Source: Frigidibacter sp.
Lineage (GTDB): Bacteria > Pseudomonadota > Alphaproteobacteria > Rhodobacterales > Rhodobacteraceae
Assembly (NCBI RefSeq): GCF_030695035.1
Contig: NZ_JAUYTT010000014.1
Span: forward strand, 1-64,000
Reading direction: 5' to 3'
Length of the DNA stretch: 64,000 nucleotides
A program made the translations under genes and the position numbers. The notes below the pieces were generated by a model. The model was not told the DNA's origin, ran no database searches, and was given only the letters and a program-made list of their open reading frames with translations. Position 1 is the first letter of the stretch. Each line of letters starts with the position of its first letter. Of the stretch, positions 43,739 through 52,236 are shown in pieces.

Positions 43739-45334
43739 TCAGCCCTCGACCGCGCGGCCCTTGACGGCGAAGAGACCGCGGGGGCGTTTCTGGATGAAGA
43801 GGATGATGGCGACGAGCACGATGATCTTGGCCAGCACCGCGCCGGCATAGGGTTCCAGGAACTTGTTGACGATGCCGAGGCTAAAGGCGCCAGCCAGCGT
43901 GCCCCAGATATTGCCGGCGCCGCCGAAGACCACGACCATGAAACTGTCGACGATGTAGCTTTGGCCGAGGTTGGGGCTGACATTGTCGATCTGGCTGAGC
44001 GCGACGCCGGCGAGCCCGGCAATGCCGGCGCCAAGGCCGAAGGTCAGCGCATCGACCCAGTTGGTGCGGATGCCCATGCTGGCCGCCATCGGGCGGTTCT
44101 GGGTCACGGCGCGCATCTGCAGGCCGACGGCGGTGCGCTTCATCACGAAGAGCAGGACCGCGAAGACGGCGAGCGCGAAGATGAGGATCCAGAGCCGGTT
44201 CCAGGTGACGGTCATCTGCCCGACATCGAAGCTGCCCGACATCCAGGAGGGGTTGCCGACCTCGCGGTTGTTGGGGCCGAAGATCGAGCGGACGGATTGC
44301 TGCAGGATCAGGCTGACGCCCCAGGTGGCGAGCAGGGTTTCCAGCGCGCGGCCATAGAGGTGGCGGACGATGCCGCGCTCGATGGCGACGCCGACCGCGC
44401 CGGCGACGAGGAAGGCCAGCGGCGCCGCTATCAGCAGCGACCAGTCGAACAGGCCCGGCGCGTTCTGGCGGATGGTTTCCTGCACGGCATAGGTGGTGTA
44501 GGCGCCCAGCATCACCAGCTCGCCATGCGCCATGTTGATGACGCCCATCACGCCGAAGGTGATGGCGAGGCCGATAGCCGCGAGCAACAGGACGGAGCCG
44601 AGCGAGAGGCCGTACCAGATGTTCTGCGCCTGGCCCCAGAGCATCCGCGATTGCTCGATGGAGGCGAGGGCGGCGGCGGCAGCCTCGGCGATGTCGGGAT
44701 CTTCCGAGGCGGCAAAGGGGGTGAGGATGCGCTGGGCATCGGCATCGCCGCGATCGGCGATCACATCGATGGCCTCGCGCTTTTCGGCATCGGGAAAGTC
44801 GCCGTCGAGGATGGCGACGGCGCGGGCCTCTGCCAGGCGGGATTTGACGGCGGGGTTTTCCTCGCGCTGGAAGGCGGCGTCGAGGAGTTCGTATTGCGCG
44901 GCGTCGGGGGCGCGGAAGGCGGCATCGGCAGCGGCAAGGCGCTTGGCGGGGTCGGGGTCCGACAGGGTGAGGATGCCAAGCGCGGCGCGGATATCGCGGC
45001 GGAGCCCGTTGTTGACGCGGATGCGCTCGGCGGATGTGGCCTCGGCATCTGTCAGGGGCGTACCGGCCAGCGCATCGGCGGGGGCGGGGGCGAGGATCAC
45101 GACCTGGCCGGTGGTTTCGATGACGCCGAGGGCGCCGTCCAGCAGGGCGGTCAGGATCGCCTCGGCGCGCGGATCGCCGGTAAGGGCGATGGCGCCGACC
45201 ACGGCGCCGCGGGCAGAGTAGCTGCCTTCGGGCAGGCTGGTGACGAGAGCGTCAAAGTCTTGGGTTTGCGCCGAGGCGGGGGCGGCAAACATGGGCAGAA
45301 GCAGGGCCAGAAGACAGGCGCGCAGAAACAACAT
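43739..45334 (-). CDS. urtB: Urea ABC transporter permease UrtB
   Basis: This 531-aa permease has a signal-like N-terminus (MLFLRACLLALLLPMFAAPASA). A periplasmic helical extension of about 200 residues, characteristic of UrtB, follows, and then the LivH-type membrane core (ITFGVMGVINMAHGELVMLG). Start ATG 45334 is preferred over the TTG at 45340 used in the track. Two stem-loops in the 134-bp gap before it probably set its level below that of urtA. Confidence 0.92.
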   Translation of the reverse strand: MLFLRACLLALLLPMFAAPASAQTQDFDALVTSLPEGSYSARGAVVGAIALTGDPRAEAILTALLDGALGVIETTGQVVILAPAPADALAGTPLTDAEATSAERIRVNNGLRRDIRAALGILTLSDPDPAKRLAAADAAFRAPDAAQYELLDAAFQREENPAVKSRLAEARAVAILDGDFPDAEKREAIDVIADRGDADAQRILTPFAASEDPDIAEAAAAALASIEQSRMLWGQAQNIWYGLSLGSVLLLAAIGLAITFGVMGVINMAHGELVMLGAYTTYAVQETIRQNAPGLFDWSLLIAAPLAFLVAGAVGVAIERGIVRHLYGRALETLLATWGVSLILQQSVRSIFGPNNREVGNPSWMSGSFDVGQMTVTWNRLWILIFALAVFAVLLFVMKRTAVGLQMRAVTQNRPMAASMGIRTNWVDALTFGLGAGIAGLAGVALSQIDNVSPNLGQSYIVDSFMVVVFGGAGNIWGTLAGAFSLGIVNKFLEPYAGAVLAKIIVLVAIILFIQKRPRGLFAVKGRAVEG

Positions 45335-45375
45335 GGGCAAATCCGCCTTGAGGCCGGAAGGGGAGGGGCAGCGAC

Positions 45376-45456
45376 GGGCGGCGGGTCGTTACCGCGCCGC
45401 CCGCGACTGCGTATTCGTCGGGGCGCGACAACCGCCAACCGGCAGGTATCGCGCCC
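45376..45456 (-). promoter_or_regulatory. Two stem-loops in the urtA-urtB gap
   Basis: GGGCGGCG / CGCCGCCC (45376-45402, 11-nt loop) and GGGCGCGA / TCGCGCCC (45421-45456, 20-nt loop) are perfect 8-bp inverted repeats without U-runs. Such structures after binding-protein genes usually protect the upstream mRNA and reduce read-through. Confidence 0.55.
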
Positions 45457-45468
45457 CTGGTGCCTGCG

Positions 45469-46764
45469 TCAGTTGGAGGCGCCGCCGCAGGTCTTTGTCT
45501 CGGTGTTGTAGTTGCCGCATTTCAGCTCGACCCAGTCCGAGGTGAGCACGGCGCTTTCGGGCAGGAAGTCCGACCAGGCATCGCCCTCGACCAGACCATC
45601 GGTTTCCCAGACCACGTCGAACTGGCCGTCATCCTGGATCTCGCCGACCAGAACCGGCTTGGTGATGTGGTGGTTCGGCAGCATGATCGAGGTGCCGCCG
45701 GTCAGGTTGGGAACCTCGATGCCGGGCAGCGCGTCGATGACCGCGTCGGCGTCGGTTGTGCCGGCCGCCTCGACCGCCTTCACCCACATGTTGAAGCCGA
45801 TGTAATGGGCTTCCATCGGGTCGTTGGTCACGCGCTCTTCGCTGCCGATGAAGGTCTGCCACTTCTCGATGAACTCGGCATTCTCGGGGGTGTCGACCGA
45901 CATGAAGTAGTTCCAGGCGGCGAGGTGGCCGACCAGCGGGGTGGTATCAAGGCCGGCCAGCTCTTCCTCGCCGACCGAGAAGGCGACGACGGGGATGTCT
46001 TCAGCCGAGACGCCCTGGTTGCCGAGTTCCTTGTAGAACGGCACGTTGGCATCGCCGTTGATGGTGGAGACGACGGCGGTCTTCTTGCCGGCGGAGCCGA
46101 AGGTCTTGATGTCGGACACGATCGTCTGCCAGTCGGAATGGCCGAAGGGCGTGTAGTTGATCATGATGTCTTCGGGGGCGACGCCCTTGCCGATCAGGTA
46201 GGCCTCGAGGATCTTGTTGGTGGTGCGCGGGTAGACATAGTCGGTGCCGGCCAGCACCCAGCGTTCCACGCCTTCCTCGGCCATCAGATAATCCACGGCC
46301 GGGATCGCCTGCTGGTTCGGGGCGGCGCCGGTGTAGAAGACGTTCTTCTGGCTTTCCTCGCCTTCATACTGCACCGGGTAGAACAGGATCGAGTTCAGCT
46401 CTTCGAACACCGGCAGCACCGATTTGCGCGAGACCGAGGTCCAGCAGCCGAAAACCACATCGACGCCGTTCGCCTCGATCAGCTCGCGCGCCTTTTCGGC
46501 AAAGAGCGGCCAGTCGGAGGCTGGGTCGACCACGACGGCCTCCAGCATCTTGCCGTTGATGCCGCCCTTCTTGTTCTGCTCGTCGATCAGCATCAGCATC
46601 ACGTCTTTGAGCGTGGTTTCCGAGATCGCCATCGTGCCGGACAGCGAGTGGAGGACGCCCACCTTGATGGTGTCATCCTGCGCGATGGCCGCGGTGGACA
46701 GCAGCAGCGAGGCAATGCCCGCCTTGAAAAGTGTCTTGGCCTTGAAGGTCATGACGGTCTTCAT
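45469..46764 (-). CDS. urtA: Urea ABC transporter substrate-binding protein UrtA
   Basis: This periplasmic binding protein (431 aa from ATG 46764) is the first gene of the urt operon. A signal peptide (KTLFKAGIASLLLSTAAIAQ) precedes a LivJ-type fold; family blocks include VGVLHSLSGTMAISE and FGCWTSVSRKSVLPVFEE. The 473-aa track start is upstream of the ribosome site. AGAGGG abuts ATG 46764, so ATG 46752, with that site 12 nt upstream, is a real alternative. No urease genes are in the window. Confidence 0.93.
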   Translation of the reverse strand: MKTVMTFKAKTLFKAGIASLLLSTAAIAQDDTIKVGVLHSLSGTMAISETTLKDVMLMLIDEQNKKGGINGKMLEAVVVDPASDWPLFAEKARELIEANGVDVVFGCWTSVSRKSVLPVFEELNSILFYPVQYEGEESQKNVFYTGAAPNQQAIPAVDYLMAEEGVERWVLAGTDYVYPRTTNKILEAYLIGKGVAPEDIMINYTPFGHSDWQTIVSDIKTFGSAGKKTAVVSTINGDANVPFYKELGNQGVSAEDIPVVAFSVGEEELAGLDTTPLVGHLAAWNYFMSVDTPENAEFIEKWQTFIGSEERVTNDPMEAHYIGFNMWVKAVEAAGTTDADAVIDALPGIEVPNLTGGTSIMLPNHHITKPVLVGEIQDDGQFDVVWETDGLVEGDAWSDFLPESAVLTSDWVELKCGNYNTETKTCGGASN

Positions 46765-46805
46765 CCCTCTTATGAATGGTGCGCAAGGACATGGCTTCCC
46801 CGCCG

Positions 46806-46826
46806 CCGGACTCCCCATGAGTCCGG
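46806..46826 (-). promoter_or_regulatory. Leader hairpin upstream of urtA
   Basis: CCGGACTC / GAGTCCGG is a perfect 8-bp stem with a 5-nt loop, 42 nt before the urtA start. No U-run follows, so it is not a plain terminator. It may be an operator or a translational control element. Confidence 0.45.
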
Positions 46827-47121
46827 GCGCCCCCGCGCCAATCGTTGTTGCATCTTGCGTGGTGCCGGTTCCCCGTTCCCCCCACCGCATCCCGTTGGGG
46901 CGCCTTGGCGGCCCCGGAGATCAGGTTTGCAACTGCGGCGCGGTGTGTGAACTCTGCGTATGCCGCGCCGGGGTGGGTTGTGTCGGATTTGTGGCGCGAG
47001 CCCGGAAATGCCGACTTTTTGTGCGAAGCTGTCGTCAAATTGTGCGGAAACCAGTTCGGCCATGCCGCAAAGCGACCGATTCGGGTCGAAGCACGACGGG
47101 TGCAGTGGAACAGTGCATTAC

Positions 47122-47137
47122 ATTCTATATATTGAAT
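47122..47137. promoter_or_regulatory. ATTC-N8-GAAT palindrome, possible SqrR/BigR-type operator
   Basis: ATTCTATATATTGAAT is a 4-8-4 inverted repeat. Persulfide-sensing ArsR-family repressors of the SqrR/BigR group bind sites of this form in Rhodobacter, and they often control DUF2892 and rhodanese genes. The TATATA in its centre could also be the -10 of the downstream gene, so binding would block RNA polymerase. The regulator gene is not in the window. Confidence 0.6.
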
Positions 47138-47193
47138 TTGATGTGAGGCACCTGTATTCGAAGGGCCTGCTTTCCTGACATGGAGTTTTGCCG

Positions 47194-47397
47194 ATGTCCC
47201 TCGACCGTGCCGTTCTGGCCTTTGCCGGCGTGATGACCCTGCTGAGCGTGCTGCTGACGGCGCTCGTCTCGCCGCTGTTCATGTGGTTCACCGTGTTCAT
47301 CGGGTTGAATCTGCTGCAATCGGCTTTCACCGGGTTTTGCCCGGCCGCGATCCTGTTCCGCAAGCTGGGCGTGAAGGCGGGCTGCGCGTTCCAGTAA
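47194..47397 (+). CDS. Small DUF2892 (YgaP-like) inner-membrane protein
   Basis: This 67-aa protein consists of two transmembrane helices (about residues 5-26 and 29-46) and the family ending GFCPAAILFRKLGVKAGC. The same module is the membrane part of the rhodanese YgaP and often accompanies sulfur-detoxifying genes. ATG 47194 has GGAG at 8-nt spacing; the track start 47188 is a TTG just before it. Role unknown; persulfide-related function is inferred from the family and from the upstream palindrome. Confidence 0.82.
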   Translation: MSLDRAVLAFAGVMTLLSVLLTALVSPLFMWFTVFIGLNLLQSAFTGFCPAAILFRKLGVKAGCAFQ

Positions 47398-47465
47398 GGA
47401 TTCCCGGAACTTGTGCGATGAGGGGGGCGTTTGCTACAGTCTCGCCATCTCAGAGGGATAATCCG

Positions 47466-48041
47466 ATGACCATGCCTACCATCGCCCGCCGTACCCTGCT
47501 GGGCGGTATCGCCGCCGGGGCCGCGCTTGCTGCCCTGCCGCTCCGCGCCGCGACTGAAGCGCCGCTGGTGATCGCGCCGCAATTCATGCCGCAAGAGGTG
47601 CGGGTGCGCAAAGACATGGCGGTGGGATCGATCACCATCCTGTCGGACCAATTCTACCTCTATTTCATCGACCGGCCCGGCGTGGCCATCCGCTATGGCG
47701 TGGCGGTGGGGCGTGACGAGCTGAAATTCCGCGGCATGGCCGAGGTGGCGCGCAAGGTCGAATGGCCGAGCTGGCGCCCGACGCCCGAGATGATCGAGCG
47801 CAGCCCGGGGCATTACGCCAAATATGCCGACGGGATGCCGGGCGGGCCGACCAACCCCTTGGGCGCGCGGGCGCTGTACCTGTACCAGAACGGGCAGGAC
47901 ACGGCGATCCGCATCCATGGCACGACAGAGCCGCAATCCATCGGAAGCGCCGTGTCGAACGGCTGCATCCGCATGGTCAACTCGCATGTCATCGACCTGT
48001 ATCAGCGGGTGCCGCTGGGAACGCCGGTGGCGGTCTATTAA
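47466..48041 (+). CDS. L,D-transpeptidase (YkuD domain)
   Basis: This 191-aa periplasmic enzyme has an N-terminal signal with a twin arginine (IARRTLLGG) followed by a hydrophobic stretch, so Tat or Sec export is possible. The YkuD catalytic motif runs from H151-GTTEPQSIG to S-N-G-C167-I-R, with C167 as nucleophile. Such enzymes make 3-3 peptidoglycan cross-links or attach proteins to the wall. ATG 47466 follows AGAGGG; the 252-aa track start is upstream. Confidence 0.9.
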   Translation: MTMPTIARRTLLGGIAAGAALAALPLRAATEAPLVIAPQFMPQEVRVRKDMAVGSITILSDQFYLYFIDRPGVAIRYGVAVGRDELKFRGMAEVARKVEWPSWRPTPEMIERSPGHYAKYADGMPGGPTNPLGARALYLYQNGQDTAIRIHGTTEPQSIGSAVSNGCIRMVNSHVIDLYQRVPLGTPVAVY

Positions 48042-48084
48042 GCCGCCGCTGGCGGTGCTGGATGCGCTGCGCTAAGGCTGGGCG

Positions 48085-49146
48085 ATGCCGGTAACCCTTG
48101 CCTCTATCCCCGACCTTGCACGCCTTGGCGTCGATGCGATCATCGACGTCCGCTCCCCGGCCGAATATGCCGAGGATCATGTGCCGGGCGCGATCAGCCT
48201 GCCGGTGCTGGATGACGAAGAACGCGCCCGCGTCGGCACCATCTACAAGCAGCAATCGCCGTTTCTGGCGCGCAAGATCGGCGCGGCGCTGGTGGCGCGG
48301 AATGCCGCCGCGCATCTGGAAGGGGCGCTGGCGGACAAGGGCGGCGGTTGGCGGCCCTTGGTCTATTGCTGGCGCGGGGGGCAGCGGTCGGGATCGTTCT
48401 CAACCATCCTCGCGCAGGTGGGCTGGCGCAGCGACACAATCGTCGGCGGCTACAAGACCTGGCGGCGGCTGGTGGTGGACATCACCCACGATCTGCCCTT
48501 CACCGCGCCGGTGGTGGTGCTGGACGGCAATACCGGCAGCGCCAAGACCGAGGTGCTGGCCCGCGCGGCGGCGCGGGGGGCGCAGGTGATCGACCTCGAG
48601 GGGCTCGCGAACCATCGCGGGTCGCTGTTCGGGGCGATGCCGGGCGGGCAGCCTTCCCAAAAGGCGTTCGAGGGGCGGCTGGCGGTGGCGCTGGCGGGAA
48701 TCGACCCTGCGCGGCCGGTGCTGGTGGAGGCGGAGTCCAATCGCATCGGCCGGGTGACGGTGCCCAAGTCGCTGTGGCTGGCGATGGTGGCGGCGCCGCG
48801 GGTGACGATTGAGGCTCCGCTGGGGGCGCGGGCGGGCTATCTGGCGGCGGCCTATGCCGACCTGACGGCGGACGCGGCGGCGCTGGCCGCCGTGGTCGAC
48901 AAGCTGCGCCCCTTCCATGCCCGCGAGGTGATCGAGCGCTGGCAGGGGATGGCCGGGGCCGGCGCCTTCGCGCCGCTGGCGGGCGAGTTGATGGCCGCGC
49001 ATTACGACCCGCGCTATGGCAAGGGCCGCGCCAAGCATGGGCCGGAGCGGGAGCGGGTGGTGCAGGCCGCGGCGCTGGATTCCGAAGGGCTGGACCGGCT
49101 GACCGATGCGGTACTGGCGGCGGTGAGCGAGCTTATTCCACGATAA
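48085..49146 (+). CDS. mnmH: tRNA 2-selenouridine synthase
   Basis: This enzyme (SelU/YbbB) replaces the sulfur of 2-thiouridine at the wobble position of certain tRNAs with selenium, via a geranylated intermediate, using selenophosphate. The 353-aa product has an N-terminal rhodanese domain with catalytic C95 in YCWRGGQRSGS and a P-loop GNTGSAKT (148-155). It is convergent with selD and overlaps it by 14 bp at the 3' ends. The pair accounts for selenophosphate production and use. Confidence 0.93.
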   Translation: MPVTLASIPDLARLGVDAIIDVRSPAEYAEDHVPGAISLPVLDDEERARVGTIYKQQSPFLARKIGAALVARNAAAHLEGALADKGGGWRPLVYCWRGGQRSGSFSTILAQVGWRSDTIVGGYKTWRRLVVDITHDLPFTAPVVVLDGNTGSAKTEVLARAAARGAQVIDLEGLANHRGSLFGAMPGGQPSQKAFEGRLAVALAGIDPARPVLVEAESNRIGRVTVPKSLWLAMVAAPRVTIEAPLGARAGYLAAAYADLTADAAALAAVVDKLRPFHAREVIERWQGMAGAGAFAPLAGELMAAHYDPRYGKGRAKHGPERERVVQAAALDSEGLDRLTDAVLAAVSELIPR

Positions 49147-51298
49147 GACAGGGCACGCCGGGCTCGATATAGCCGATGATCGCCGCCGGCTCCCCGGCCG
49201 CTTGCAAGGCTGCCAGCAGCGCCTCGGCCTGACCACCCGGCACCGCCGCCAGCAGGCCGCCCGCCGTCTGCGGATCGAACAGCAGATCGGCCTGCCAGCC
49301 CTTGGGGAAGACCATGCGCCCGGCCACCGCCCGGTTCATCGGCAGCAGGGTGGAGCCGTGGCCGGCCGCCGCCAGTGCTTCGGCCCCCGGCAGAACCGGC
49401 ACCGCGGCAAAGCTGATCCGGGCGGCGACATCCGAGGCTTCGAGCATTCCCACCAGATGCCCGGCCAGGCCGAAGCCGGTGACATCGGTCATCGCATGGG
49501 CATGGGGGGCCAGCAGCGCCGCCGCCGCGGCTTGCGGGCGGGCCATCTGCGCCAGCGCGCCCGCGACCACGGGGCCCGGGGCGGCGCACTGCATTTCCGC
49601 GGCCAGGATCACACCGGTGCCGATGGGCCGCGTCAGGATCAGCGCATCACCGGGGCGGGCGCCGGACTGGCCGATGGGCTCCGCCTCCGTCAGGCCGGTG
49701 ACGGTGAAGCCCACGGTCAGCTCTGCCCCAAGGCTGGTATGGCCGCCGACGATATCGGCCCCCGCCGCGCCGAAAGCCTCGGAGGCCGCGGCCATGATCT
49801 CGGCCAGGGTGCGGGCCTGCAGGTCGGGCGACATGCGCGGCAAGATCACCTGCGCCAGTGCGGCTTGCGGGCGCGCGCCCATGGCCCAGATATCGCCCAT
49901 GGCGTGATGGGCGGTGATCCGTGCCAGCAGCCACGGATCCTCGGTGAAGGCGCGCAGATGGTCGGTGGTGATGACCTGACTTGCGGCGCCATGGGCCAGC
50001 ACCGCCGCATCATCGCCGGGGCCCGAGAGGACATCGGCGCGGCGCGGGGCGGGAAGGCCCGCGAGGGCCGCGCGCAGATCGGCCTGCCCGACCTTGGCCC
50101 CGCACCCGCCGCAGAGCGGCTTGCCGCCAGCCAGCAGGTCGCTGACCCCGGCTGCCACCCGGGCCGGCACCGGCGGGGCGGGCATCGGCGGCAGGTTGTG
50201 GAACATCGCCATGAAGCGCCGGTCGATCCGGTCTTTCCAGTGCCAGAGCCAGGCCCCGTTCAACGGCAGGCCGAACTTGTCCGCCACCGCATGGCGGCTG
50301 CCGGCCGAGATGAGCTTGAGATAATCGCGTTGCGGGCGGTAGCTGCGCAGCCCGCGGCGGCCGGCCAGCACCTTGCGCAGGTTGTGCAGCAGGATCGGTG
50401 CCTCGCGCACCGCGAAGACCCCGGCCTTGGGACGGGGGGCGTGCGACAGATGGGCGATATCGCCGGCGGCGAAGATCGCGGGGTCGGTGATGGATTGCAG
50501 GGTGGGGCCGACGGTGACGAAGCCGCCGGTCAGGTGCAGGCCGGTCTGGGCGAGCCAGCCTTGCGGTTGAGTACCCGCCGCGCCGAGGGTGAAGGCAGAC
50601 GGGACGCGGCGGCCATCGGCCAGCAGCACGGCATCCGGTTCGACCGAGGCGGCGGGGCTGCCGGTCAGCAGCGTGACCCCCAGCCGCTTTAGATGCGCCA
50701 GCAGCCGGGCGCGGGCCCCGGCCCCCAGCAGGGGCAGGGCCTGCGGGCCGGCCTCGATCAGTGTGACCTCGGCCCCCGGGCCAAGGCGGTGCGCGGCGGC
50801 GAGGGCCAGCTCCACCCCCGCCACGCCGGCGCCGATGACGGCGACCTGCCGCGGGCCTTTCTGCGCCGCGAACGCCTCCCACGCATCGGCGAAGGCATCC
50901 AGCGGTTTGGCCGGGTGGGCATGTTCGGCAAAGCCAGGCAGCGATGGCATGTCGGAGGTGATGCCGATGTCGAGGGAGCAGATGTCATAGCCGACCGGGG
51001 GACGGCCGGGCACAAGCACATGCCCTTTGGCGCGGTCGATCCCCTCGGCCCGGCCAAGAATCAGCCGCGCGCCGGCATGGCGGGCCAGTTGCACCAGATC
51101 CATCTGCAGCGCGGCGCGGGAGTAGTGCCCGGCGATATGGCCGGGCAGCATCCCCGAATAGGCGGCGCTCGGGTCCGGCGAGATCAGCGTGACGCGCACC
51201 CCGGGCAGCGGCTCCATCGCCCACATCCGCAGCACCAGCGCATGGGCATGGCCGCCGCCGATCAGCACGAGGTCACGGGTCAGGGGCAACAGTTGCAT
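49133..51298 (-). CDS. selD: Selenophosphate synthetase fused to an NADH-dehydrogenase-like flavoprotein
   Basis: This 721-aa two-enzyme fusion has an N-terminal FAD/NAD(P) oxidoreductase of the NDH-2 type (about residues 8-370; LVLIGGGHAHA and AVIGAGVAGVELA). The selenide, water dikinase (about 390-721) follows. The active-site loop reads L-C396-G-G-C399-G-A-K402; C399 and K402 align with C17 and K20 of E. coli SelD, so cysteine is used rather than selenocysteine. ATG 51298 starts right before the flavin motif. The oxidoreductase may supply selenide by reduction, by inference. No selA/selB is seen nearby. Confidence 0.93.
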   Translation of the reverse strand: MQLLPLTRDLVLIGGGHAHALVLRMWAMEPLPGVRVTLISPDPSAAYSGMLPGHIAGHYSRAALQMDLVQLARHAGARLILGRAEGIDRAKGHVLVPGRPPVGYDICSLDIGITSDMPSLPGFAEHAHPAKPLDAFADAWEAFAAQKGPRQVAVIGAGVAGVELALAAAHRLGPGAEVTLIEAGPQALPLLGAGARARLLAHLKRLGVTLLTGSPAASVEPDAVLLADGRRVPSAFTLGAAGTQPQGWLAQTGLHLTGGFVTVGPTLQSITDPAIFAAGDIAHLSHAPRPKAGVFAVREAPILLHNLRKVLAGRRGLRSYRPQRDYLKLISAGSRHAVADKFGLPLNGAWLWHWKDRIDRRFMAMFHNLPPMPAPPVPARVAAGVSDLLAGGKPLCGGCGAKVGQADLRAALAGLPAPRRADVLSGPGDDAAVLAHGAASQVITTDHLRAFTEDPWLLARITAHHAMGDIWAMGARPQAALAQVILPRMSPDLQARTLAEIMAAASEAFGAAGADIVGGHTSLGAELTVGFTVTGLTEAEPIGQSGARPGDALILTRPIGTGVILAAEMQCAAPGPVVAGALAQMARPQAAAAALLAPHAHAMTDVTGFGLAGHLVGMLEASDVAARISFAAVPVLPGAEALAAAGHGSTLLPMNRAVAGRMVFPKGWQADLLFDPQTAGGLLAAVPGGQAEALLAALQAAGEPAAIIGYIEPGVPCLIVE

Positions 51299-51453
51299 GA
51301 AAGGCTCCCGGTGGCGACGGCTCCCTTGCTGATACCGCCGATGCGGCCGGGGGGCAAAGCGCAAATCGGCACGGGGGGCGTGGCAGCCCCGGCAAGGCCG
51401 CGCCGTTTTCCCCTTGACGCCACAGCGCGGCTTCACTAGCAAGCGCCCCATTG

Positions 51454-51530
51454 GCTAGGTAGCTCAGCTGGTTAGAGCACGTGACTCATAATCACGGGGT
51501 CGGGGGTTCGAGTCCCCCCCTCGCCACCAC
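51454..51530 (+). tRNA. tRNA-Met (anticodon CAT)
   Basis: A 77-nt cloverleaf with encoded CCA runs from GGCTAGG to CGCCACCA. The D-arm is GCTCAGCTGGTTAGAGC, the anticodon stem CGTGA/TCACG holds loop CTCATAA, and the T-arm is GGGGG-TTCGAGT-CCCCC. The acceptor stem GGCTAGG / CCTCGCC has one mismatch (T4 opposite C69). The anticodon loop fits elongator Met; a lysidine-modified Ile tRNA has the same anticodon and is less likely. Boundaries are accurate to 1-2 nt. Confidence 0.9.
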
Positions 51531-51532
51531 TT

Positions 51533-52236
51533 CCAACTTACATGTGAAACCAACGCCGGCGTGGCTTCTCACGCCTAGGCCGCTCCCGTTACCTCACCTC
51601 ACCGCTAGTACCTCGACGATGATCACCGTCGGCGGGGCGGTCGCGGTTGGGGGGCGGATTTCGGGCATCGGAACTCCCGCGGTGGGCGGGAAGGGGAAGA
51701 GGAGCTCGGCCAGAAAACCTTCGGGGGCATAGATGAGCTCCGCCTGACCGTTCAGATCCTGCGCGGCGGCGAAACGGACCATCTGGGTGGGTGGTGCGGT
51801 TCCGCGAATGGGCGGGTGGGGGCGCGGTCGTTCCGCTCCTGAGGCTGATCGACCGTCGATGCGGCGCGGTAGTGGCATTCTCCCGACTGCTGGGGTCATT
51901 CGGGAGATTTCAGAAAGCATGGACGTCAAGCCCGTGCGGGGTGAGACGGCGGCTTCGGGAAGCGGCGGCGGCGGGATGGCAGGCCAAGCGCTTCCGGGAA
52001 GAGCCGGCGCTGGAGGTCCGCTGTTCGCGATCCGGTTCGTCTAAATTGGGTGGGGCGGCACCTTGCAAACGGTTGCCTCGGGCACTGCGTACGCCGTGGG
52101 CGGAGACCGTGACGCGCGGAGAGCCCGATGTGGCCCGATCTCCGGTCGCTCCACGTAGCCGGGGGAAGACCGGCGCAGGCCCCCGCCGACCGGCCCGGAT
52201 TTGGCAAGATTTTCTCGGGCCGGTCGTCGGCCGAGG
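51533..52236. other. 704-bp region between tRNA-Met and cheB, no firm gene
   Basis: No family is recognised. The only coding-like stretch is on the minus strand, 51594-51782 (extendable to a TTG at 51929): GC-rich third positions and a coherent 62-aa peptide starting MVRFAAAQDLNGQAELIYAP and ending in a Pro-rich tail. It lacks a ribosome site and may be a gene remnant. The remainder (about 51930-52236) shows no signal I can name, and no cheB terminator is obvious. Confidence 0.4.

Larger units (their letters stand above)
46765..47193. other. Divergent intergenic region urtA / DUF2892 gene
   Basis: This 429-bp gap should hold both promoters. I find a hairpin at 46806-46826 in the urtA leader and the ATTC-N8-GAAT palindrome at 47122-47137. 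I searched by eye for a sigma-54 (GG-N10-GC) site for the nitrogen-regulated urt operon and found no convincing one. Local composition falls in GC towards 47120-47160. Confidence 0.55.

Noticed and set aside
46838-46870. Possible sigma-54 promoter upstream of urtA (minus strand GGCAC...TGCA)
   Set aside because: The GG-GC spacing is off by 2-3 bp and the -12 element is wrong.
46765-46960. Guanidine/ykkC-type riboswitch upstream of urtA
   Set aside because: Only G-rich segments and a hairpin are present; the conserved ykkC motifs are not recognisable.
47035-47052. CAAATTGTGCGGAAACC resembling the boundary repeats at 61890
   Set aside because: Only a short match (TTGTGCGG core) without iteration or an adjacent tRNA motif; probably chance.
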